Below, piece after piece: positions 53,065-64,000 of a DNA stretch of 64,000 bases. Position numbers and translations under genes: made by a program. Under the pieces are notes generated by a model. The model was given only the letters and a program-made list of their open reading frames with translations, was not told where the DNA came from and did not search any database. Within the stretch, counting starts at the first letter, position 1. Every line of letters begins with the position of its first letter. Source of the stretch: Porphyra umbilicalis (taxonomy: Eukaryota; Rhodophyta; Bangiophyceae; Bangiales; Bangiaceae); the NCBI GenBank assembly GCA_002049455.2, contig KV918785.1, positions 362,827 to 426,826 on the forward strand, in the 5' to 3' direction.

Positions 53065-55974
53065 TCACCGACCCACTGGCGCGTTGACGCTCGCCATGTA
53101 ATTTTGGAGCAGTCGTCGGCACACGCCCACGTTGCCGAGGTTGACTTCCAAGTTCTTGACGAGCAGCTTGACAATCTCCTTGTCGAGCGCCGACAGGACG
53201 CCGACGCCCTCCACGGCGGCGCCCGCGTCAAACGGGCGCTGCGGGTCAAACAGGCCGGCAAAGAGCTTGTAGATGGCACCAAAATTGGGGGAGCCGGGGG
53301 AGGGGGATGGCGCGCCGCCGCCGCCGCTGCCGCCGACGGTGCCGGCGCTCGCGCCGGGCACGGGGGGGGTCGCCGCCGTGAGGGGGGCCGCCGCGGCGGG
53401 CAAGGCGCCGATCCCCGCCGTCGGCGCCGGCGCCGGCGCGGGGACGACCCCGTTCATGCCCACCGTGCCAGTGGCGGACGCACCTCCAGGGCCGGGGGCG
53501 GCCCACGAGCCGCCGGCACCGACGCCTGGCATGCCACCACCGGCACCAACGGGCATTCCCGGCGGTGCTTGTCCAGGAGCGCCGACGCCCCAGCCGCCCC
53601 ACCCGCCCGCGTAGGGCCCCGGTCCGGGCACAAAGGGCGCTCCCCCAGCGCCGCCGTACGTATAGGCACCGGGCGGAAAGCCACCGGGCATGCCCGGCGC
53701 CGGCGCCATGGCGCCGGCGTTTGCGGCCGCGGCCGCGGCGGCGGCAGCGACACTGCCAGCGGGGCCGCCACGCCCGCCGGCAAGGCGGCGGGCTTTGCCA
53801 GCCGCCGCCGCCGCCGCGGCAGAGCTGCCCCCACCGGCGCCTGCGCCCGTGCCGCCGCGCCGTTTCTCCCCCCGCACCCGCGCGTACGGGGACGCGCCCG
53901 GATCCGACGGTATCGGAGTGCCGCCGCCCCCCCCACCGGCGCCGACGGGCGGCAAAAAGAGTGGCGGCGGTGCCGGTGCTGCGCCCGGCGCAACCGAGTA
54001 GGGGCTCGCTACGGCCGTCCCGCCCGCTCCCGCAAACAGCGGCGTCGGTGGCGGCGGCGGCGGGATGCCGGCCCCTGCTCCGGCCGGCAGCCCCGCGCCT
54101 CCCGCTGGGGCCATTACCGGACCAAGCGGCATGTGCGGGACCAGGTGCGGGGAGGCGAGGTGTTGAGGGAGGAGCATGGCCGCCGCTGCTGGTCCCACTG
54201 CCGCACCCCCCTGGCCGCTGCCGGGCGTGCCTGAAGGTGGTGGGTGGCGCCCCCGCCCACCCCCATGGGCGGCGTGTGGGTGGGGGGACCCCGCCCCGTG
54301 GATGTGGCGCACCCCACCGCCGCCGGCCGCAGCCTGCACCGCCGCCAGCTGCGCTTGAGCCGCGCGGAGCTGCTGCAGCTGGGACGCTTGAGCGTTTTGG
54401 AGGGCGACCGCCGCGGCCGCGGCGGCGGGCGACATGGCGCGGCCGCCCATGCCCGGCGGCAACGGTCCGCCAACCGCAAGGGGCGTGCCAGGGGCAGCGG
54501 GGGCGCCCCCACCCTGGGCCGCCGCCAACGCTGCTGCGGCGGTCGCCTGCTGCACGCCCGCCGCAGCCGAGGCGGCGGATTGCATCGCCGCAGCCGCCGC
54601 CACGGCCCGCTGTTGGGTCACGCGCGCGGCGGCAGCCACCGCCGGCGACATGGCCGCGCGGGCGCCTGCGGATCCGGCAGCGTTACCGTCGGCAGGAGGG
54701 CGAGGGGAGGCGGCCGCAGCCGCGGCAGCAGCAGACGCTGCCGCTGCCGCAGCGGCGGCTCCGCCATCGGGCGCACTCCCCCCCCCCCCACCGGGACCCG
54801 TCGCCGCCGCCGCGGCTCGGTTGAGTGCCGCCGCGCTCGACGCGGCGGCCACCTGCTGCGCGGCGGCCAGCTCTGCCCGCTCCCCAGCCTGGGCGGCGGC
54901 CAACGCGGCGGCTTGCTGCGCTTGCGCGCGCACGAGCGCCTGGTTGGCCGCCGCCGCCTCGACGGTCGTCCGCGCGTGCACCGCCATCAGGGCGTCGAGG
55001 GGTTGACCCCCCGCAACGCCCGCCGCGCCCACGGGTACGCCCCCGACGACGGAGGCGCCAGGGGCACCGACACCCGCAGCAGCCGCAGCGGCAGCGGCCG
55101 CCGCGGCGGCGGCGGACCCGGCGCCGTCATTGTCATCAGTCACACCAGCGGTGCCACGGCTGCCCGCCCCGGTCGTGGTGCCGCCGCAGCCGCTCGTTGC
55201 ACCGCCGCCCCACGACATGCCCGCGCTCCCGCTTGCCGACCCGCCTGTGCCGCCACCGGCACTGGCCGACCCCCCCGCGGGGGTGCCCGCTGAAGCCGAC
55301 GGCGCCGCTGCCGAAGCGGCGGCTGCGGCGGCTGCTGCTGCAGCCGCCGCCGCTGCCGCCGTGCCGGCGCTGCTCGCGGCGCTCCCTGCCGCACTCCCAT
55401 TGCCCCGCCGCTTTGGCCGCGGTGGGGGCACGTGCTCCCCCGTCTTGTTTTTGGCCACCTTGATGAAGTACTTCTGGGCGTGGCTCCGGATCTGCACCAC
55501 GTTCTTGGTCCGTACCGCCGCCTCAATGTCCTTCCAGGACCGCCCAAACCGCTTGAGGGCGTCGAGAAAGAGCCCGTGCTCCCCCTCCGTCCAGTTCTCC
55601 CGGTGTTTGGTGATGACATACGGTTTGCGGGGCTTCTTCCCGGGGGGCGGCGGCGCGGTCGTCGTGGTCGTCGACGATGCGGCCGTATCCGACGGCCGCC
55701 CAGCGGCAGCCGCGGGGGACGCAGCGGCCATGGCCGCCGCCACGGGCGCCGCCGCCGCGGGTGCCGCCGCCGTTGCCGCAGGCGCAAGCGAAATAGGGGT
55801 AGCGACAGCGGCGGCTCCGCCGGCGGGTAGTCCCGCCGCCCCTGCGCGTGGCCCGCCGCCCCCATCCGCTCGAGCGGCGGCGGGGCCGCCCCCCGCCGTC
55901 GGCGCCAGCGCCCCCGCGGGCACAGAGGTGTGCCAAGGTGGTGGGGGAGGGCCGGGGCCAGAGCGGTCGCCCAT
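53065..55974 (-). CDS. REVEILLE/LCL-type SHAQKYF MYB transcription factor
   Basis: 969 residues without a frame break; start at the ATG 55974 (the frame is open further but only from a GTG). A single MYB repeat at ~124-175 ([20 protein letters not shown] ... [24 protein letters not shown] at 164-170) has the KPY-I-T-K-x-R-E-x-W lead-in typical of the LHY/CCA1/REVEILLE group that binds the evening element in land plants. The last ~75 residues ([45 protein letters not shown]) match the LCL domain of RVE4/6/8-type proteins, which recruits LNK co-activators. In between lie ~700 residues of Ala, Gly and Pro runs (up to 15 Ala). Likely a nuclear regulator of daily or light-dependent expression; clock function is inferred from the family only. 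Confidence 0.9.
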   Translation of the reverse strand: MGDRSGPGPPPPPWHTSVPAGALAPTAGGGPAAARADGGGGPRAGAAGLPAGGAAAVATPISLAPAATAAAPAAAAPVAAAMAAASPAAAAGRPSDTAASSTTTTTAPPPPGKKPRKPYVITKHRENWTEGEHGLFLDALKRFGRSWKDIEAAVRTKNVVQIRSHAQKYFIKVAKNKTGEHVPPPRPKRRGNGSAAGSAASSAGTAAAAAAAAAAAAAAASAAAPSASAGTPAGGSASAGGGTGGSASGSAGMSWGGGATSGCGGTTTGAGSRGTAGVTDDNDGAGSAAAAAAAAAAAAAGVGAPGASVVGGVPVGAAGVAGGQPLDALMAVHARTTVEAAAANQALVRAQAQQAAALAAAQAGERAELAAAQQVAAASSAAALNRAAAAATGPGGGGGSAPDGGAAAAAAAASAAAAAAAASPRPPADGNAAGSAGARAAMSPAVAAAARVTQQRAVAAAAAMQSAASAAAGVQQATAAAALAAAQGGGAPAAPGTPLAVGGPLPPGMGGRAMSPAAAAAAVALQNAQASQLQQLRAAQAQLAAVQAAAGGGGVRHIHGAGSPHPHAAHGGGRGRHPPPSGTPGSGQGGAAVGPAAAAMLLPQHLASPHLVPHMPLGPVMAPAGGAGLPAGAGAGIPPPPPPTPLFAGAGGTAVASPYSVAPGAAPAPPPLFLPPVGAGGGGGGTPIPSDPGASPYARVRGEKRRGGTGAGAGGGSSAAAAAAAGKARRLAGGRGGPAGSVAAAAAAAAANAGAMAPAPGMPGGFPPGAYTYGGAGGAPFVPGPGPYAGGWGGWGVGAPGQAPPGMPVGAGGGMPGVGAGGSWAAPGPGGASATGTVGMNGVVPAPAPAPTAGIGALPAAAAPLTAATPPVPGASAGTVGGSGGGGAPSPSPGSPNFGAIYKLFAGLFDPQRPFDAGAAVEGVGVLSALDKEIVKLLVKNLEVNLGNVGVCRRLLQNYMASVNAPVGR

Positions 55975-56889
55975 CGGAGCCAACCGGCAGGTCGTCGGCG
56001 GTGCCGCCGACAAGGAGTCGGGTTGGAATGGAGCCGCGGGGGGGAAGACGAGGGGGTCGGGTGGGTAAGGTACACGGACGGCGACGGGGAACGAACGTGC
56101 GTGTGGGGGGGGAGAGGACGTGCAAGTGCGTACAAGGAAGCGATGGTGCGGGGGATGCGTCGCGAAACGGGGATGTGGAGGAATGGGAGAGGGGCCAGGG
56201 TGGGGGAGCGCGACCCCGCGGGAAAACTTACGTATGAGCCGCACCCGTCTGGCGAGTGGCGTGCGTCATGTGACGCACGGGCACCACGCTCCGTAGTACG
56301 CGACACGCTCGGGGGGTGGTGGAGGCGCCGCGGCGGTGCGCAGCGTGCGGCCCCCGTGAATGGGAGGCGCGCGCGGGGGGGGGGGGGGTGGGAGGGAATG
56401 CAATTGCCGCCGCCGTCGCGGCCCCCTGTGCGCGCAGTGGTGTGGGGGGATGCGCCACGGCCGACCCACGCACCGGCGAGCAGGAGTCGGGCGGCGGAGG
56501 GGCGGGTGGGTGGCGCGCGCGGAGAACGGGCGTCGCTCCCACCGACAAGTGGGCACTACCTACCAGGTCGACGACGATTGGGGCGAGGCGGCGCCGCCCC
56601 GGTGGTCTCCTGTGGGGGCCGGGTGGTCGCGACGCCGGCGGTGTGCATGTGGGGCAGTCGCAGCGCCAGCAGGGTCCTCTGAGTCCCCACTGCCGACGCG
56701 TTGACCGGGTGGCCCGGCAGGGAATTATTGGGCTTCGATTCGAGCCGTCTCAGAGGGGGTGGACCCTCCGCCGACGATGTTGGCCCGCTCCCTCGGCTGC
56801 TCACGTGTTGAGGGCCCCCCACCCCTGTCGGACGCGCTGGTAACTGTCCCATCGCGTGCGTGTGTGGCTCTCGTGAAGGAAACGGACGC
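55975..56889. other. Upstream region of the MYB gene
   Basis: GC-rich and without a supported gene. It contains a G run near 56378-56391 and a CGTACTACGGAG-like motif near the 5' end of the MYB transcript. No TATA box is recognised on the minus strand. Confidence 0.4.
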
Positions 56890-57353
56890 TGCAGCTTTCA
56901 CATCATATTCGCGTGAACTTGCTGCGTGAAAGCAAACCGGCCAATCAGATCACTGCCTGCCGAGCTCGAGCGATGAGCTGCCGACCTGACCGGCCCGCCT
57001 GCACGACCCTTGAGAGGGTGTACAGAACCGGATACGTGCCAGACATGAACAGGGCCGCCAGACATCAGCGACGAGGAAAGGCCCGAGCGGGGCCACAGAC
57101 ACCAAAGCCTGTCCTGATCAGTCGTCGTGTCTGGGGCCGACGACACATGTCAGCACCCTGGAGCACCCAAGAAAGGGGCTGCCAGATCGACAGCAAAATG
57201 AGATACCGTTGTGTCTGCGGCCCTCAGCAGCCCTGTCTGGCGAGATACAGGCCTCCAGGACCCCTGGGCGCCCCCACAGTGGCGAGATAGTATCAGCACT
57301 TGCGGTCAACAAAGCGACCAGGGAACCACCTACGGACTGGCGCCTGTTTCATT

Positions 57354-57725
57354 GGCCAGGATGACACCTTCGTTTCCGCCACCTGGCCAATCAGCAGGCT
57401 GAAATGTTTGTGCGCGCTTTGTGGCCACTTTGGGGCACCCCCTGCACGGTACCTCTGGCGGGGGGGGGCGCTGGCGAATCTCGAGGGCCGTGCACGGGGT
57501 CGCTGGGGGCCCCTGGCGCGCCGGTAGAAATTTCATGCGGCCAGGATGCCGCCTTCGTTTCCGCCACCTGGCCAATCAGCAGGCTGAAATGTTTGTGCGC
57601 GGTTTGTGGCCCCTTTGGGGCACCCCCTGCACGGTACCTCTGGCGGGGGTGGGCGCTGGCGAATCTCGGGGGCCGTGCACGGGGTTGCTGGGGCCCCCTG
57701 GCGCGCCGGGATTACAGCGCTGCCA
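57354..57725 (+). repeat. Two-copy tandem repeat, ~186-bp unit
   Basis: GGCCAGGATG(A/C)C(A/G)CCTTCG starts at 57354 and again at 57540. Both units continue with GCCAATCAGCAGGCTGAAATG, CACGGTACCTCTGGCG, GGCCGTGCACGGGGT and end CCTGGCGCGCCG, with a few substitutions. Confidence 0.9.
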
Positions 57726-58361
57726 AGCGTCATCCGCAACTGTACGCAAATCAACGAACAGATCCACCGACAATACAGAAACACGTTCCGCTGGCTGTCG
57801 TAAAAATATTTTGATACATCAAATCGGGCTCGACTTTTTCTTCTCTCAGAGAATACTTTGAATCCGTCCACTTCGTTTCAAGATCAGGCGATTCCGAGGT
57901 TTCCATGTGCCGACTGGGTCTGACACGGTGGACGACCTGCCCCGCGCGTCGCATCAGGCGGCAAGCACCAGAACGCCGCCCGTTTTAGCAACTTATCAAA
58001 AACCTGTTAATTCACTCTCTTTGCCTTGTTCGGCTGAAATTGCAGGACAATCCAAAGTCTGTTCCATGAACGGGGCGCAGTGCCTACTGGTAGATATTTT
58101 TAAGCCTCTGGAAGGGCCCTGGAGAGGCTCACTGATGTGTAATATGCTTGTGTGGATCGAAAATGATTCACAAGGGGTCCATATTATGTTTTCGATCACC
58201 TGTGTCTGATCCAGATGGGTCAGGGTTACGGGTTTGTGGGCCAGAGTTTTACCCCTGTGCGTAGGTCAATGCCGGCGATGCAGGCTCCTCAGCAGCCGAT
58301 TCCAGGCCCTACGGCAGGGCATGCTCCTCATTCCTGTTTGCTTCCCACCTCTGACCGAGGT

Positions 58362-58468
58362 GGCGTCCTGCTGGCGACTGGTCCTCTTGCTAGCAACTGC
58401 AGTGGCTGGCAAGAGGACCAGTCGCCAGCAGGACGCCATGGTGGAGCCAGCAGCTGCTGGCTCCACCA
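58362..58468. repeat. Back-to-back inverted repeats
   Basis: A perfect 29-bp inverted repeat (58362-58390 and 58409-58437, 18-base loop, beginning GGCGTCCTGCTGGCGACTGG) is followed at once by a 30-bp perfect palindrome, TGGTGGAGCCAGCAG and its inverse (58439-58468). Such arms can form cruciforms. Confidence 0.9.
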
Positions 58469-58489
58469 GCCGGCAACAGCCTCGCAGCC

Positions 58490-59650
58490 GCACTGGTCTG
58501 TCACCAGTGGCCGCGTTCTTACCCATCCAGCCCCGCTGTCGGAGCTGACTCAGCAGCTGCCCGACTGACGCTGCATTCGTTTTGGTTGCTGCGCACAGTC
58601 CCGTAGCCGGCCCCACCGACCGCTGCCCTGGCCGCACCCGCAGCCCCAAGCATACAGAAGAACAGAAACAGTACCTTGGCTGTTTACGTAAGAGCGGACC
58701 TCCAGCAAACGGCAGCAGACACGCATGGTCAGAAAGACTGGAAGAGAGAGAAAGCGAAAGTAGGTTCTGGTTACACAGCGATGATGCCCACGAGCCGCAC
58801 TCCAGTCACCCACGCCTTTTACCCATACCAGCTCATGTCTCCCCAGTACACAGTGGGGGCGTCGGTGGGCGATTATCGGGGAGCACGTCACTCGGCAATC
58901 CGCGAACATACTCACTGTCCCCCATCCGAGAGATAGACTGGTCAAGCAGCCAGCGTGGTGCTGGGCCGTGAGCGGTCACAGGATTCTGGGAGACCCAGCC
59001 ACGTCGGGATAGTCCCTCGTTGAGGAGCAGTCGGTCACCTGCGGAATGGTATCTGCTGATGGCTCCCAGTAGAACCCAAACGCCATCTGCCTGGTCACCT
59101 GTCGCCTCGGTTTCCAAAGTGGGGTCCCACGGTCGACCGCGATACGCGCATGGCCCCACCAGCAGCAGAGCTGGACGAGATGGAAAGAGCGCCGCACGCT
59201 GAATTGGCCTGCCACCAGTGGCCGAGCTCCCACCCGTCCCGCCTCCCTGTCGGGGGTGACCCAGAAGCCGCCCGACTGTTGCTGTTTCGTTTATACTGTC
59301 TGCGCATAGAATCGGCGTGCGCCCCGGCGGTCGCTGTGCCGGCCTCACCCAGAGTGGCATGCAAGCTGTCCACCTGCCACCTGAGCATTGGCGCCTGAAG
59401 GGGTACATGTAGCAGCACACTCGGTACACCAGCCCGCTGTACTGAAGTGTCTTCGTTGTTTGCGTACGAGCGGACCGCACTCATGCTTCAGTGGACAAGT
59501 AGGGTCAGACAGAATGGAGCTGAGAGAGAGCAAAAGAAGGTATTGACTACGATGTGATCGTGCAGGCGCGCCACTCTCCAGTCACCCACACTGCAGCCAC
59601 CCACGCCCGCTACCCGCGCTAGCTTGTGCCTCCCCTAGTCCTCTGCAGCT
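58490..59650 (+). repeat. Diverged direct duplication, ~700-bp spacing
   Basis: 58495-58870 and 59208-59640 share the same ordered segments: CCACCAGTGGCCG, CTGTCGG, GCCCGACTG, CTGCGCA, ACG(T/A)A(A/C)GAGCGGACC, GAGAGAG and CTCCAGTCACCCAC, with many changes in between. It is an old internal duplication of the surrounding element. Confidence 0.65.
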
Positions 59651-60141
59651 ACATCGGCCAACGAAGAAACAGGGAGGCGGGCGCAGGCGTCGGCCGCGGT
59701 CAAGCTGTCCACATATAGAGCAACACCCATACGCTGCCGGAGGACTGGCATGTCAGGTTGGGCAAAGCATAGCGGTGCTCCAAGCCGGGTGCACGGGAAC
59801 CGCACGTACGGGTGCCCGATGCCGGTCCGCCCGAAGGAGACGCACGCCTGGTAAAAGCGGCGCCATGGTGGCGGGCGCGACGACGATGGCGTCAACCGCG
59901 ACGGCATCAGCGTCCACGCGCACATCGTGGCGGCGGATTCGGTACGGCGGCGGGGGGACCGATCCGTCGGGTCCTGTGTCGCCGTGCTGTCCTCGACGAC
60001 AGTGGGGACCGATTCGCCACCCCGATCCGGAGATCTTTGTGGTCGGGCCCCAGTTCTGGGTGGCCCCAATCGGTCCTGATTGCTGCACCGATGTCGAGGA
60101 TGCGCCCGAAGTTGATGGAATCTCACTGTTGATTTCGTCAA
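59635..60141 (-). pseudogene. Remnant open frame inside the 3.4-kb element
   Basis: The last ~75 codons look coding (RFYQACVSFGRTGIGHPYVR, APLCFAQPDMPVLRQRMGV, LYVDSLTAADACARLPVSSL). Upstream, sensible text appears in a different frame (TQNWGPTTKISGSGWRIGPH). The piece is damaged and I recognise no family. It may be what is left of the element's own gene. Confidence 0.35.
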
Positions 60142-60250
60142 TCGACGAGCGCATCCGGCCCCCCCCCGAGGCGCGCGGAGCGCGCGCGCCCCCCCCCCCC
60201 CCCCGCGTTTTCACATCGCATATTCACGCGAATGTCATGTGAAAGCTGCA

Positions 60251-61496
60251 CGGCGCATTTCCTACCTCGTGGCTCTGCTCGACCAGGCTGGGGCTCTTCT
60301 TGGCGGGCCGAGGTGTCGCGAAACGTCACGGACGCTTTGACCGAAAGGATATTTTGGCAGACGAGTGCATCCGCGCGATTCGACTGACCATATCAACACG
60401 ACTTAATACGACAACAAGTACTGTACCACGAACTGGAGGTGAGGTAAGCGTGCATCACAACAAGAGTCAAAACCTGAAAATCACAAACTTCAGCAGACAT
60501 TCAGAAAACACACATCGAGATACGGTCGGTCGCCCGTACGAGTCTCGGCCCCATCTGTATCCCCACTGCCGACCCCCATAAAGGCGGCTGACGCCCGTTC
60601 CCGGATTGCAAGCGCCGCGCCGTCCCCCCCGTCAGACCGGCCGGAACCTCCACCCCTCCCGCCCCGTCGCCACCGTCGCCGGCAGTCGCGTCGCCCGCCA
60701 CGAGCGGCGGCGGCGGCGCTCCGCGATCAGGCGGGGCGCCCGGCGGGCCACCAACGGCGCGCGGCGGTCGAGGCACGCCCCCGCCGGCGGCGGCGCGCCC
60801 AGCCTTGTTGATGAAAACAGGCTGCGCATGCCGTGACGGAGCCGCCGACGCTGCAACCTCCGTCACCGCCACCGCCGTCGCGTGGGTGCACGGCAGGCGC
60901 GCGCGCGAGGCGGCCGGGCTACTGTTTCTGCAACGGCTGGGCGGCGGGCGGCGATGCCCAAGGGGAGAAAAACAAACTTGAAAACACGCACAGCCAGCAC
61001 CCGTGCTTCGCCTCTCTCGGAACCTGCTGCGCCTCGTGCCGCTACACTCGCGTGGCCGGCTGGACGTCGAGACGCACTGTCCGCAGTACTCTATTGGGGC
61101 GTGGCGTCTTCCCCGAGGCGGGGCAGCGCGGCTTGAAGCAGCGGGCGTGGCGGTCACAGGTGGCCGACCAGATACCTGACCGTGGCGACGGGATGGGTAC
61201 CACGCGAGCGACAGTCCACCAATAGCATTTGATCGCTGCGGTCCGAGCTCGGTGGGACCCCGCCGACGGCAATAGGTCGCGCTTAAATTGCGGTCTTCGG
61301 ATTTCGGCACTCGTGGTTCGTCAAGGGGGGACCGTCCTCCCCAGCCACGCCTCATCGTTGGTCACTCTCTCGCCTCGCTCGCCTCTCCTCCCCTCCCATC
61401 TGGCTCTCTCCGAGTCCGGTATCCCTCCCCTCCCCTCTAACTCCTTTGTGTTTTCCATGCGCACGCATACGCGCGTACGCTGTGCCGCTGTCAGCG
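60251..61496. other. Intergenic region upstream of the PrmA-like gene
   Basis: No supported gene. The GC-rich stretch 60590-61200 holds overlapping Ala/Arg-rich frames on both strands without motifs; 61330-61450 is C/T-rich and probably 5' flanking sequence of the next gene. Confidence 0.4.
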
Positions 61497-62578
61497 ATGC
61501 AAAGTGTGTCCATCTCATTGAGCTCTCCCTCGGTGCTGGCCGGTGCGCCAGGTGCCCAGCCCCCCCACCACGTCGACGCAGCTGCCCTGTCCGACGCGCT
61601 GTTTGAGGGGGGTGCCCTGTCGGTCTCCATCACCCCCCCAGCGGCGGCGGAATCCATCTTCCATGAGGTCCCCCCTGGGGCGGTCACGTGGGAGCCCCCC
61701 TCCCGCACCGTCTGGGCTGGCGCCACGGTCACTGCCACGTTTGCCGCGGGCATTGACGTCGATGACGTGCTGCTGCGCCTGGCGGCCACGGCGGGCCTTT
61801 CCGAACTGCCGCCCTACCATGTGCAGCCGGTGGATGCGGAGCGGGATTGGGTGTCAGAGGTGCAGGCGGGGTTCCCGCCCGTTCGGGTCGGCCGCCTCCT
61901 CATCCAGTACCCGTGGCACGGCGCGGAGGCGGGGGCGCGGGAGCAGCGGGGGGGGGGAACGGCCCGCCGTCTGGAGGGGCGACCGCGGCCGACAGCGGCA
62001 CGACCGTCGTGATTCCCATTGAGCCCGGCTGCGCCTTTGGCACCGGCGAGCACCCGACGACGCGGCTGGTGCTTGGCTTCCTGCAGTCCCCCACCGCCGC
62101 CGTCGCCGGCGCGCGGGTGTTGGACTATGGGTGTGGGTCGGGGGTGTTGGCGCTGGCTGCCGCCGCGCTCGGCGCCGCCTCCGTCGTCGGCGTGGACATT
62201 GACCCAGACGCGGTCGCGGTCGCTGCCAGCAACGCGGTGGGGGGGGGACGTGGGGTCGCGGTGGCGGCGGTTGGTGACGCCCCCCCCGCCCCTCCCCCAC
62301 CCTTGTGTGCCGCCGACTTGACCTTCCTGACGAATAGGGAGGAACCCGACGCGGTCGGCGCCTATGATGTGGTCGTTGCCAACATCCTCGCCAAACCCCT
62401 CGTCGCCCTCGCGCCGCTCCTCCGCCGGCGGGCGACGCGGGGCGGGCGGCTGGCGCTGGCGGGGGTGCTGGCCGAGCAGGGGTTGGCCGTGCGGGATGCG
62501 TATGAGGCGGCGGGGTGGGCGATGGGCGACGGGGAGGTGCTCGACGGGTGGGTGTTGCTGACGGGGGTGGCGCGGTGA
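61497..62578 (+). CDS. prmA: PrmA-like ribosomal protein L11 methyltransferase
   Basis: SAM-dependent class I methyltransferase. The start is the ATG at 61497. The N-terminal part matches PrmA up to DAERDWVSEVQAGFPPVRVG (the DW motif before the linker) and LLIQYPWH. After a 10-base G run at ~61947-61956 the frame changes, and the catalytic domain follows: IPIEPGCAFGTGEHPTTRLV (the PrmA hallmark GxAFGTGxHxTT), VLDYGCGSGVLALAA (SAM motif I), VVGVDIDPDAVAVAASNA and VVVANILAKPLVALAPLL (the N-I-L-A substrate motif). The family trimethylates lysines and the N-terminus of ribosomal protein L11, so an organelle location is likely. A 40-residue low-complexity insertion (GAREQRGGG...SGGATAADSG) surrounds the G run. 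The break is probably a miscount, as both halves are well conserved. Confidence 0.88.
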
Positions 62579-64000
62579 CGCTGTTGGAGTGGGCCTGCGA
62601 TTTTTGTGCTCGAAGAGGAGGAGGACTCTCGTGCATGCCGCTTGGGGCCGTTGCTAGTGCGCTATTCGCGCGCTCTTGGGCAAGGTCGTGCGGACCGCTC
62701 CCGTGGCGCCCGGTTTGTGGCTGTTCGGATGGTGGCGACGGAGATGGCGGCCACGCTCTCAAAAACCTGCACAAAAATGGACTCGCTGGCTCCTCGTAGT
62801 CGAGCTGATGAATACGGACGAGAGTGCCTTCGATCTATCGACGTAGCCCCATCTGATACTTGGCCGCGGGGACAGCTCGTTGCCCTGCCTTCTGATTGCC
62901 CAAACACTGTACGTAGCTCAACGCAGCGCGGTGGACTGTGACCGTACTCTACAACACGCAACCAGACGGTGCTTCTAACCTTGCGTGAAACTCCCTTTGG
63001 AGGTAGCTTTCGACCTCTCTGTCTTGATGGGATGGAGGTGTCGGGGTGGTGGTACAACCACCCTTGAACGACACGGACCACGGTTGAATAGGTCTGGAGA
63101 CCTGTCGTTGGCACGTCGTCGTTCACAGCAAAGTCGCGGGCTGAACGGTGTCGGAGACGCTTCCGGTTGGCAATCTATCCTTGTCTTTCTATCTTCTTAG
63201 GTTTGGTTGATTACGGTCTCTCTCCATGCTGTCCACCCTTTTGGGCGGCTGACGGACCGTATCCTCGAGCGGACGAGTGGTGCCGTGCCCCAACGTGAGA
63301 CCAGACCGCTCGTTTCTCGAAAGTCTAATTTAATTGCTTCGTAAACCGGATCACCTTAGTGGTGGGGACTTCTCGTGCACTGCAGAAAGTTGGGCAGTAC
63401 AACAATGAGGGGTGCTTCTTCGTCGGATTGCACTGCAACGAGGTGAAAGCCACTCCCGGCCCCCCTCTGGCTCGCTCCTGTTCAGTGTGCGATGGTGCCC
63501 CAGTTCGCTGTTATTCCTTCACAGCCATTGGTGGCCCAACCGAACTCTTGACCGGACCAAGCAACAGCCCGCCAAGGGAACCCGCTGCAACCGCCCCTTG
63601 CAAGCTGGCAGCGCGACGGCGGTCCTGTCAGTCGACGACAGTAGACGAGCAGGCCTTGGCTGCGGTGCCTTCTTGGTCAACCCTCGTTGCGTGGCGCGCC
63701 GCAGTCGTTTCTTCGCCCGCCCGCCCGACCACCCGCCCGCCCGCCGGCCCGCCGGCCCGCCTGCGACCATCGACCTGCCCCCCGCCTCATAGTGGCCCGG
63801 TGGGCCGACTGGTGGCGGGTGGGTGGCTCCCCGCGCCCACTTTATCCCCATTCCGTGGAAACCGGAAGGGGCACAAGCTTCCCATCGGTGTTGACGTTTC
63901 GCAGTGCACCCCTCCCCTGCTTGCGATTCTGTGCTGTCGCATTTATTGGCGGTGAGGGCTTGGCGGCCTCCTCTCGTTTCTTCCCACCCCCTTTACGCTG
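62579..64000. other. Non-coding right edge
   Basis: No gene recognised in 1.4 kb. The composition falls towards ordinary GC content. A run of (CCCG)n-like sequence occurs near 63715-63765 (GCCCGCCCGACCACCCGCCC). Confidence 0.45.

Larger units (their letters stand above)
56890..60250. mobile_element. 3.4-kb DNA element with 44-bp imperfect terminal inverted repeats
   Basis: TGCAGCTTTCACAT...ATTCGCGTGAA...GTGAAA.C starts at 56890. Its inverse ends at 60250, 36 of 44 positions matching by eye. Between them lie a two-copy 186-bp tandem repeat, back-to-back palindromes, a diverged ~700-bp direct duplication and a degraded minus-strand frame. No intact transposase is seen. The flanks give no clear target duplication, so the superfamily is open. 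It looks like an old non-autonomous or decayed DNA transposon. Confidence 0.55.

Noticed and set aside
53104-56068. Long plus-strand frames opposite the MYB gene (for example 54244-55293, 55130-56068)
   Set aside because: Antisense shadows of GC-rich Ala/Gly codons; all recognisable motifs are on the minus strand.
1-64000. LTR retroelements, LINEs or virus-derived genes
   Set aside because: No reverse transcriptase, integrase, capsid or major polymerase motif was seen, and no long terminal direct repeats around any gene block.
1-64000. rRNA and tRNA genes
   Set aside because: No T-arm (GGTTCGAATCC-type) consensus in a cloverleaf context and no rRNA-like conserved blocks. A GCTTCGATTCGAGCC string near 56733 has no matching acceptor stem.

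Overview
This window is very GC-rich nuclear DNA from a photosynthetic eukaryote. It carries plant/algal genes: a DWARF27-type carotenoid isomerase, a REVEILLE-type SHAQKYF MYB factor, an L11 methyltransferase and a p24 cargo receptor. The genes have few or no introns, and the proteins are stuffed with Ala/Gly/Pro runs. That best fits a bangiophyte red alga (Porphyra/Pyropia type), but this is inference from gene style, not from a marker. Many genes change frame exactly at long G or C runs, so much of the apparent damage is probably assembly error or small introns rather than decay.

The left half (1-30.7 kb) is unusual. A minus-strand gene with a ParB/sulfiredoxin-like DGGHR motif (1-1344) is followed by four families of tandem repeats: D (about 180 bp, carries a TATA box), B (213 bp), A (about 219 bp, roughly 7 + 64 copies over some 15.5 kb) and C (222 bp). 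A, B and C differ over about half of each unit, but share a conserved core of about 95 bp with a near-palindromic box and a hairpin whose stem is kept by a compensatory change. Array A (core on the minus strand) and array C (core on the plus strand) directly flank a gene block at 21.7-29.5 kb. The block holds a ParB-like reading frame, overlapped by a frame encoding a beta-class amino DNA methyltransferase fused to a SET histone-methyltransferase domain, and then an ATAD2/Yta7-like AAA ATPase. A second ATAD2-like paralog lies just outside at 31.6-33.9 kb. I infer a chromatin- and DNA-marking cassette associated with its own satellite arrays; this is the main candidate for an undescribed system. 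Two single-n joins (5568, 7466) bracket an error-rich second copy of the AAA gene and warn of misassembly.

The right half (34-64 kb) is an ordinary gene-bearing region with interspersed short inverted-repeat DNA elements (MITE-like, TA target duplications) and one 3.4-kb element with 44-bp imperfect terminal inverted repeats. Genes in order: two unrecognised frames, a UvrD/PcrA-type helicase (+), an unrecognised minus-strand gene, a p24/GOLD protein (+), an alpha/beta hydrolase (-), a transglutaminase-like protein (+), a D27-like isomerase (+), a REVEILLE/LCL MYB factor (-) and a PrmA-like methyltransferase (+).
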